The position numbers and the translations under genes are program-made. The notes beneath the pieces are model-generated. The model was not told the DNA's origin, did no database searches, and saw nothing but the letters and a program-made list of their open reading frames with translations. A stretch of DNA of 14,063 bases from Baffinella frigidus (lineage: Eukaryota; Cryptophyceae; Cryptomonadales; Baffinellaceae): assembly GCA_026770585.1 (NCBI GenBank), contig MU646305.1, forward strand, positions 365,696-379,758. The letters run 5' to 3'. This document shows positions 1 through 7,700 of this stretch, one piece after another. Every line of letters starts with the position of its first letter. Position 1 is the first letter of the stretch.

Positions 1-51
1 GTGGTAGGGAGGGAGGGGAGGTAGGGAGGTAAGGAGGTCAGGAGGGAGGGA
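1..51. repeat. Purine-rich GGGA/GGTA low-complexity tract
   Basis: Irregular runs of GGGAGG and GGTAGG fill the left edge and run into the 3' end of the minus-strand gene. On that gene's sense strand the tract is pyrimidine-rich and would form the last codons and 3' UTR. The plus strand could form G-quadruplexes; this is inference from the G runs only. Confidence 0.7.
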
Positions 52-1420
52 GCGTCACCCTGCGGTCATGTCCGGGATCCGCAGCCAGCCGCTCGGCCTC
101 GCCCAGCTCCCGCTCGCCTTGCGCCACCCCGCCCCCCGCACCTTGCGACCCCCTCCCACCCACACCGGACGCATCTCCAAGGAGGAGCGGCACCCCGAAG
201 CCTCCCCCCCCCCCGAAGGCAGGGAACGAAGACGGGAAGGGGGGCGGAGGTTGCGTCCCCCCGGTTTGCGTCCCCCCGGTTTGCGGGGCGCGGCGGTTGG
301 CGCAGAGCAGCGGGATGACCGTCGAGTGCGCGAGCTCGCGCACCGCGGCGGGCAGCCCCGCGCGCGAGAGGATGCGGTCGATGTCGCGCGCCGCCTGCAT
401 CGCCGCCTCCTCCGTCGGGTCTGTCGTAGCCGCGCGCGGGGCGCCGCGTTGGGCTCCCCCCCGGGCGGGGCGGCGCTGGCCGCGGCGGGGGGATGTGGCC
501 GTGCGTTTGACGCGGACCGGCTGGGGCGCGGGGGTGAAGGCTGCGTAGATGCTCTCGGAGACCTTGTACTGTTTCTTGGTGTCGCACCCGCTCTTGGCCC
601 CCGAGACCCAGTCGGCGTCCCAGGGGTGGATGCCGATGCAGGCAGGTTTCCCGCAGCCCGCTCCGTACCGGCAGCGCTCGCGCCGCAGTGCGGAGAAGTC
701 CGGGAGGTCGGAGCGCGGGGCGCCACTCCCACCGACCATGCTCTGCGCGCGGAGCGACTGCTCCATCTTCTTCTTGCGCTCCGCACCTTCAACAAACATT
801 CGGTCCACCTCCTTCCTCGCGTTCTCCCGCGCGTGCTGCTCGGCCAGCTGGTGGATCGCCGAGAAGTCTCGCTCCGCCCCCCCGCCGTGCACGCCGGCGA
901 AATCCTCGTCCTCTTCGGGCGCTGCGATCTCGCATACCTCGAGGTGCTCGCGTTTGAGGGAGAGCTGGCAGAGCTCGGAGGCACCCACAACCTGAACGAA
1001 GTAGCGGTCGCGCCCGTCCAGCCCGATCACCACGCCGTCACGCCCGTTGTACACGGAGCCCTCCGTCAGGTTCTGGATGCGAACCGGGCAGCCGTCCTCC
1101 AGGAGTTCAGCGTCTGCGGCGTCCCCGCCTGGCAGCGAAGCACCCGCCTCGCGTTTGATTCTGGCCAGGCTTTTATCGACCTTCTTACGGTGCCACGCCG
1201 TGCCGTCGCGGCTGAAGCTTTCGAGTGCGCTTGCCAGCTCTGTCTTCTCCTGCATCTTGTCGAAGCCATCGACATCCGCCCGGAGGGAGGGCAGGGTCGC
1301 TCCCACCCCAAAGTTGGCAGACAGCGCCCGCTGCCGAGGCCTTTGGTCGTCCCCTCGTTCTCGCATAGACTCTGCCGCGCTGCGTGCCCGGGCTGCCGCC
1401 CGATGCGCGGCCCCAGACAT
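38..1420 (-). CDS. CCCH (Nab2-type) zinc-finger protein with SH3-like segment, 460 aa
   Basis: An open frame of 460 codons starts at the ATG at 1420 (minus strand, G at -3) and stops with TGA at 38-40. The frame is open upstream to 1453, but the first codon there is GTG, so 1420 is the better eukaryotic start. Residues about 111-163 resemble a small beta-barrel (SH3/KOW-like) segment containing YNGRDGVVIGLDGRDRYFVQ. Residues 186-226 are highly charged and probably helical. C250, C256, C261 and H265 have the spacing C-x5-C-x4-C-x3-H, followed by Pro, as in Nab2/ZC3H14-type CCCH fingers, which bind RNA in known family members. The C-terminal third is Arg/Gly/Pro-rich low complexity with a duplicated TGGTQ. 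RNA binding is therefore plausible, but the exact role is unknown. The gene is divergent from the methyltransferase gene, 160 bp away. No intron is needed. The low-complexity tail may be misjudged. Confidence 0.65.
   Translation of the reverse strand: MSGAAHRAAARARSAAESMRERGDDQRPRQRALSANFGVGATLPSLRADVDGFDKMQEKTELASALESFSRDGTAWHRKKVDKSLARIKREAGASLPGGDAADAELLEDGCPVRIQNLTEGSVYNGRDGVVIGLDGRDRYFVQVVGASELCQLSLKREHLEVCEIAAPEEDEDFAGVHGGGAERDFSAIHQLAEQHARENARKEVDRMFVEGAERKKKMEQSLRAQSMVGGSGAPRSDLPDFSALRRERCRYGAGCGKPACIGIHPWDADWVSGAKSGCDTKKQYKVSESIYAAFTPAPQPVRVKRTATSPRRGQRRPARGGAQRGAPRAATTDPTEEAAMQAARDIDRILSRAGLPAAVRELAHSTVIPLLCANRRAPQTGGTQTGGTQPPPPFPSSFPAFGGGGGFGVPLLLGDASGVGGRGSQGAGGGVAQGERELGEAERLAADPGHDRRVTLPPS
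253..285. repeat. 15-bp tandem duplication inside the zinc-finger gene
   Basis: The unit GCGTCCCCCCGGTTT occurs twice in direct succession. Its length is a multiple of three, so it adds five residues (TGGTQ) in frame on the minus strand. Confidence 0.85.
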
Positions 1421-1580
1421 CGCCGGACGTCCGCTCACGCGCCCATGGAACACCTGCGGTCCTGGTCTGCGCGCACCGACAAGGCAACGGACTCCGTCGG
1501 AAGCGCTCAGCCCTGGATGCCTTTGGAGCCCCGGAGTGGACCAAATCGAGGCTGAGCTTGAGACTTTTCCGACTTCGCAG
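1421..1580. promoter_or_regulatory. Short divergent intergenic region, possible bidirectional promoter
   Basis: Only 160 bp separate the two divergent start codons, so both promoters and 5' UTRs must overlap or lie here, unless the methyltransferase has an upstream exon. I see no TATA box. The bases just before 1581 end in TTCGCAG, which could also be a splice acceptor, so an additional 5' exon cannot be excluded. Confidence 0.4.
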
Positions 1581-1733
1581 ATGGTGCTGGGCAGCGGGCG
1601 GCTGCTCGCGCGGGGCGCGTGCGCGGTGCTCGGCGGCGGGCTCGCTGTCTACGCCGCGGGCGCCGGGGAAGGCGTGGTCTGCGCCTCGGCGGCGGGTGCT
1701 AAGCACCTCGATCCCTGGATCGAGAGGTGGAAG
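1581..1733 (+). CDS. TPMT-like exon 1 (residues 1-51)
   Basis: The ATG at 1581 opens 51 codons ending TGG AAG before GTGAAC (donor, phase 0). It holds the hydrophobic N-terminal extension and HLDPWIERWK, where the conserved family fold begins. The frame is open upstream only because it runs antisense to the neighbouring gene. This is the only in-frame ATG just before the homologous region. Confidence 0.75.
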
Positions 1734-4700
1734 GTGAACTCCAAAGCACTCTCGGTTTCTGTGGCACAGCCAGGGTCTGGCACGAACCAGGACGGTGGGC
1801 ATGCGCGGGGTTCTGTGCCGGCGTTAGAAGTATGCCGGCTGCACACCAGCTCGAAGCCTAGTCTCTGCTGCAGTTCCGAGGCGGTTCGAGATTCGTGCAT
1901 GCGGCACCGAGCGTTTCTGGTGCCGAGCATTTGCTCTTCCAGGGCAGTTTCCATGGCCGAGCGTTTCCTCATCGGTATCTGCATCTCGTCAGGATTAATC
2001 ACGCCTTCTAACCGGGCACCTCCAGGTGAACAAGACATCGTGGCACGTGGAGGCCCCCCACAAGAGCCTGGTCAAGTTCAGCGAGAAGCTTCTTCCGACC
2101 GGGAAGGAGGCTGTGTTTTTCCCGCTGTGCGGCAAGACGGTCGACATGCCGTTCCTTGCGTCTGCAGGGTAAGCGCACCGCTATCATCTCCACAAAAGTA
2201 TTGAATAATTGCCTTTGGTGCAACGAAATTTACTACACAAACGCTTTACTATTACTCCATCCTGGAGGGGACTTGCGGCCAATCCCGAATAACCCTTTAT
2301 CGCAAAAGTTGACAGGATTTGTACCACTAAAATACTTATAAGACCGTTTTGTACCAGATCCATTCATCACGGGGGCGCCACATTGTGGCGCCATCTCCAA
2401 GGGGAGTTGGCTTAAGAATGCTCAAAATACCATAATGTTCCATCCAGGGTATGAGCAAATCGTGTAGTAATTTTCGTTGCCAAAAGCAATTAATTAACAC
2501 TTGTATGGAGATTAACTAGCCCTCAGAAGCGGCCTCGCTCAGCTTGGATTCCCCGGATTTGTAAAGCGTTGAGCAGGTGCCATTTATTTCCCACACCCAC
2601 CTCTCGGGGTTGCTACGGGCAGCTTGAGCCCTCCGGTCAAGTCCCACCTCTCCCCCTAGCGTGAAGCGGTCGTGTTTGCCAACTTAATAAACCTCGCCTC
2701 CCCCCCCCATCTGTCAGCGGGCTACAAAGCAATAATGAGGATATCCGCTGAAAAAAATCACGTTCCTGCGGATGGCACGGTCATAGGGCTACCCACTCGT
2801 GGGTTATTCACGAAATTCCTCTGCAGTTTTCTGTGTGGGTCGCAAGTCCTGACAGGCAGTCTCTCTCCCGGGCACTGGCACGCCGTGACCCACGCGACGC
2901 GCCAAGGGCTGAGACACTGTTGTCTCAGAAAAGGACTTCTAGAAGTCCTTTTACTAAAGTCAACTCCCCTACAAATCTGTCAACTTATCCTTAGAGTAAA
3001 GAATAAGTTGACGGATTTGTGGGGGAGTTGACTTAGGAAAAGGACTTCTTCAAGTCCTTTTCTGAGATAAACTGGGTAGTAGGGATCGACTGCGCAGTCG
3101 AGGCGCGTGACTAGACCATCCCAGTCCAGCTAAAAAGCACCTCATACGTGGATCGTAATGGCAATAGTAAATTACTACATAATTGGATCATACTAGCAAT
3201 AGTAAAAACACAATTCGAACATACAAAAACACAATTCGAACATACAACTGTAAAGCATGTGTGTAGTAAATTTCACTGGCAGGGAAGGAATTAATTAATG
3301 CATTCTCTGAGAGCCCCCCCCCCCCCCGGGGGGTACAGACACGCGGTAGTTTCATTGAGGAGAGGGATCAATTCGTGCATTCTCTGAGACACGTCCCCCG
3401 GGTCACAGACACGCGGTAGTCGGGGTCGACTGCGCGGTCGAGGCGCGCGAACAGACCATCCCAGTCCAGCGAAAAAAGTACTACACACGTGGATCGTAAT
3501 GGCAATGGTAAATCACTACGTAATTGGAACATGCTAGCAGTAGTAAAGACACAATTCAGTAAAGCATATGTGTAGTAAATTTCATTGACAGGAAAGGAAT
3601 TAATTAATGCATTCTCTGAGAGACCCCCCCCCCCCCGGGGGTACAGACACGCGGTAGTTTCATTGAGGAGAGGGATTAATTCGTGCATTCTCTGAGACAC
3701 GTCCCCCGGGTCACAGACACGCGGTAGTCGGGGTCGACTGTGCGGTCGAGGCGCGCGACTAGACCATCCCAGTCCAGCGAAAAAAGTACTACATACGTGG
3801 ATCGTAATGGCAATGGTAAATTACTACATAATTGGATCATACTAGCAGTAGTAAAGACACAATTCAGTAAAGCATGTGTGTAGTAAATTTCATTGACAGG
3901 AAAGGAATTAATTCATGCATTCTCTGAGAGTCCCCCCCCCCCCCGGGGGTACAGACACGCGGTAGTCGGGGTCGACTGCGCGGTCGAGGCGCGCGAACAG
4001 ACCATCGCAGACCAGAACGCCAAAGTCGTCGGCACCTCTTCGGCGGGAGGCTTCACGGTCCTTTCCCACCCCGCCTTCTCGCGTGCGTACCACTCGGGAG
4101 GCTACGACGCACGTCTTGCTTCAGTTCTCAGAGAATGCATTAATTAATTCCTCTCATGTCAATGAAATTTACTACACACCTTTACTGGAGCTAGAACAGA
4201 CCATCGCAGACCAGAACGCCAAAGTCGTCGGCACCTCCTCGGCGGGCGGTTTCACGGTCTTTTCCCACCCCGCCTTCTCGCGTACGTACCACTCGGGAGG
4301 CTACGAAGCACGTCTTGCCCGCCAGTTTGGTGGCCCCGGGCACCTTTCCGCCCCAAAGTTGACGGGGTTGTACCGCAAACCCAGCGTGTCAACTTGAGAA
4401 TAGTCCGCTACGGCAACACGGCGGAACTCCTCGGCGGGCGGCTTCACGGTCCTTTCATAGATTTTGACGCCTTCGTCTAGCCAAAATGGCTCCAAGCCCC
4501 GTACAAATTCACGGTTCTTTCCCACCCCGCCTTCTCGCGTGCGTACCACTCGGGAGGCTACGAAGCACGTCTTGCCCGGATATTTGGACATAACGTGACC
4601 AAAATTGCTGACTCTTGGCGTGTTTCCTCAGAAACAATCCAATAATTAACTTTGGAATGTTCCCCGTAGTGTTCCGCGTGGCCTCTGCCTCAATTAATCT

Positions 4701-7700
4701 GGGCTCCTCATTATGTTTAGACCAGGACGCCATACACGCGGTGCAGTACAAGGAGCATCGAAATATATTCAATGAGGCCCCCACATTAACTAAGGCAGCG
4801 CTATAATAACCTTGTTCCTTTCTCTCTGCAGACGAGCGATCTCATATGGAAACACCTATAATTTATGAACTTGATTTTAATCAAAATTACTACACGTTTG
4901 CTTTAATATTGCTAATAAAGATCGTTCTGTGTAGTAAATTTCATTGATTCCAGTTTATAGATTATAAGTGTTGGCGTATGAGATCTGGACGCCTAAACCC
5001 TAAACTCTAAACCCTAAACCCTAAACCCTAAACCCTAAACCCTAAACCCTAAACCCTAAACCCTAAACCCTAAAACGGCGCGCGCTTCAAGTATCTGGTC
5101 GGGGGTTTCATACGCAAACACTTGAAATTTATAAACTGGATTCAATGAAATTTACTACACATAACGATCTTTAATAGTAATATTAAAGCAAACGTGTAGT
5201 AATTTTGATTGAAATCCAATTTATCCCTTATGTGGCGGCGCCACCTCAAGGCGTCACCTCGTCAAAATGTCAACTTTGGCCTGTAGTAAGGATCCCAAGA
5301 TTTCATCGCAGCTCGATTTTTGTTTAGCAGAATCTGGAGCTGACGGCCAAATCTCGAGGATCTGCGCTTTCAGATCTGAAAAAGATGAAATTTAGAGGTC
5401 AAATTCCGGGAAATCCTCAACCTGACAATTCAAACTACTATACGTTTGTGTAGTAATTTTGATTGAAACGAAAGGCATCCAGGACTGTCTCGCTACATAA
5501 GGGATAAATTATAAGTGTTTCCATATGAGATTACTTCTCGATCCACGCCCGCGGTTTCCGGAATCAACCAAAACGCCCGGACGTGGAAAGGACGAGGAGC
5601 TGCGTTTCACCTGGGAGCGCACACCCATTCAGTACCATGAAACGAAACGTCGCGTTCTGAAACCCCCACTTGGTGGCGTTCCCACTTGGTGGCAGACGAG
5701 CGACCTTGACGTGAACGGCGCGCGGTTCAAGTATGTCGTCGGGGATTACTTCTCGATGACGCCCGCTACAGCCGGCACCTTCGACGCGGCCTTCGATAGA
5801 GGTACCCCCTTCGAGGGGTATCCGGTGCTCGTTCTTGGAGCCGTTTGCTCGTTCTTGGAGCCGTTTGCTCGTTCTTGGAGCTGTCCGGTGCTCGTTCTTG
5901 GAGCCGTTTGCTTTTGTCCGGTGCTGGTTCTTGGAGCCGTTTTCTTTTGTCCGGCGCTCGTTCTTGGAGCCGTTTGCTTCTGTGCGGCGCTCGTTCTTGG
6001 AGCCGTTTGCTTCTGTCCGGCGCTCGTTCTTGGAGCCGTTTGCTTCTGTCCGGCGCTCGTTCTTGGAGCCGTTTGCTCGTTCTCGACGACGCCCGCCACG
6101 GCCGGCACCTTCGACGCGGCGTTCGATAGAGGTATCCCAAAACAGTGCACCTACCCGAACACAGGCTACCGTAACACATACTTACCCTCCACACATACTC
6201 CTTCGGCCGGCCCCCGATTTCCCCCTGCACGGAAGTATGCCTGAAGGGTGGACACCATAACGCATACCTACCCTCTGCACATACTCAATCAGTCCGACCC
6301 CGACGGGTATGTGTTAGGGTAGGTCCACTGTAAATCGACAAATTGCCAGACGCGACGACGCGATGTCTCCGCCTGCGAGAGGGAGCATCGGGGATGAATT
6401 AATGTAATTTCGGACCAAGACAGAATCTGTCCCGCTATCTTAGGCTCCCCACGCGGAAGGTAAGGGTGTATATGCTATTTCAGGCATCGAATGATGCTAT
6501 CTTACGCCTTTTCATCAGGACAGATTCTGGTATGGTCCGAGATGATAAAATTGGTCAACTCAACCGCGAAGAGCCAGACCACACGAGGCTACCTATGCGA
6601 ACAGAATAAATGTCGATTGTAAACGTGTGTAGTAATTTTCAGATGAAAAGCAGCGACGTTACACAAGTCCGACCACTCAGCGGGCGGAAACGTGATCATT
6701 TGCCCACAAAACTTTAAAAGTCCGTTTTATTCTGTTCGCCTGGGTAGCCTCGTGTGGGAGGGCGAGGTGCCACGCAAGGCCCCTCGAGGGGTGTCCGGTG
6801 CTCGTTCTTGGAGCCGTTTTCTTGCATAAATTGGAGATGAGATGTGGGGCTGCTGCAGGCAGAGATCCCCCAAAAAGAGATGCCCCGTCAGAGGTTCGAA
6901 CTCGGGACCTCCAGCTGACAGGCTGCCTCCCTTATCTGCTATCCCAAGGGGGCCAGCGGTATAATCTCCATACAAGTATTAATTATTTGCTTTTGGTGCA
7001 ACGAAATTTACTACACAAACGCTTTACTATTACGTTTATGAGCAAATCGTGTAGTAATTTTCTTCGTATACGTTGTATACTTGGTGATATACGACTCTGG
7101 GTAGGTCCCTCGAGATTATCTTCTCTCTCGTGTGACCTCCCCGGAGCAATTAATTAATATTTGTTAGTAAATTCCATTGCCATAAAGTTTTAAATTAAAA
7201 CCGTTTCCCTGTGAAATCGGCGGCAGCCTGGGCGGCAGCCTGGTCGCAATCTCACATGGAAGCACTTTTAATTTGCAAACTTGGTTTAATGAAATTTACT
7301 ACACAAAACGATCTTTATTAGTAATATTACATCAAACGTGTAGTAATTTTGATTGACTCCAAGTTTGTAAACTAAAAGTGTTTCCATATGAAATCGGCGG
7401 TCGTGCTCTGCTGCTTCCGTGCTTTGTATTTCTCCCACATCGCAATCAGGACCCACCGCGCCGATAAGCGATACGGAACATGAAACGTCTAAGCGCCGGC
7501 CCGCTCAGACGTTTCATGTTCCGTATCGCTCATATAATACCGGTAATAATATTGTTAACTGATCCACTGGGTGCAGGGAGCCTGGTCGCAATCGACCCCC
7601 CCATGCGGGAAGGCTACGCGGCTACCCTCGGGCCCCTCATCAAACCGGCAGGCAAGATCCTGCTAGTGACGGCAAGTTCCCCACGCTCTCACTCGAGGCT

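Larger units (their letters stand above)
3075..4010 (+). repeat. Tandem array of [exon 3 5' part + repeat element] units
   Basis: Four successive units are marked by GACCATC at 3114, 3454, 3762 and 4001, i.e. spacings of about 340, 308 and 239 bp. Each holds the start of exon 3 (GTCGACTGCGC and neighbours). The first three continue into CCAGTCCAGC, then an AT-rich element with GTGTAGTAAATTTCATTGA, then TGCATTCTCTGAGA and a poly-C/G run (units 1-3; about 3315, 3626, 3931). Unit 1 has an extra 20-bp duplication around 3205-3244. The fourth unit continues into the full-length exon. Confidence 0.8.
4832..5546 (+). pseudogene. Exon 4 copy broken by two MITEs and a telomeric tract
   Basis: The pieces ACGAGCGATC (4832-4841), TGGACG (4986-4991), ACGGCGCGCGCTTCAAGTAT to GGTCGGG (5076-5103) and GATTACTTCTCGAT (5529-5542) together match the first two thirds of exon 4 in order. 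The inserts between them are a 140-bp MITE, a CCCTAAA tract that replaces about three bases, and a second MITE. Past 5542 the match stops. Confidence 0.8.

Noticed and set aside
1421-1453. Upstream extension of the zinc-finger frame to 1453
   Set aside because: The first codon is GTG, not ATG, so the extra 11 residues have no eukaryotic start; the ATG at 1420 is preferred.
68-1555. Long plus-strand open frame opposite the zinc-finger gene
   Set aside because: It is the GC-rich antisense shadow. Its product is Arg/Ala/Pro-rich without motifs, while the minus strand encodes a recognisable finger.
4058-4146. Exon 3 continuing as VLSHPAFSRAYHSGGYDARL
   Set aside because: Differences between copies in this part change residues, no phase-matching donor follows, and the family spacing to GDYF would be exceeded. 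It is treated as intron.
4992-5074. True chromosome end
   Set aside because: Gene-derived sequence continues on both sides of the telomeric tract.
5828-6080. CRISPR-like array
   Set aside because: Cores are separated by near-identical linkers, not by unique spacers, and the setting is a eukaryotic intron. It is a minisatellite.
5525-6244. 239-codon plus-strand frame as a separate gene
   Set aside because: It begins at a MITE end, contains exon 4, then runs through a minisatellite. It is better explained as exon 4 plus in-frame intron; kept only as a retained-intron possibility.
6881-6953. Functional tRNA-Asp gene
   Set aside because: The anticodon loop lacks one base, the D stem does not form and the acceptor has a mismatch; listed only as tRNA-like.
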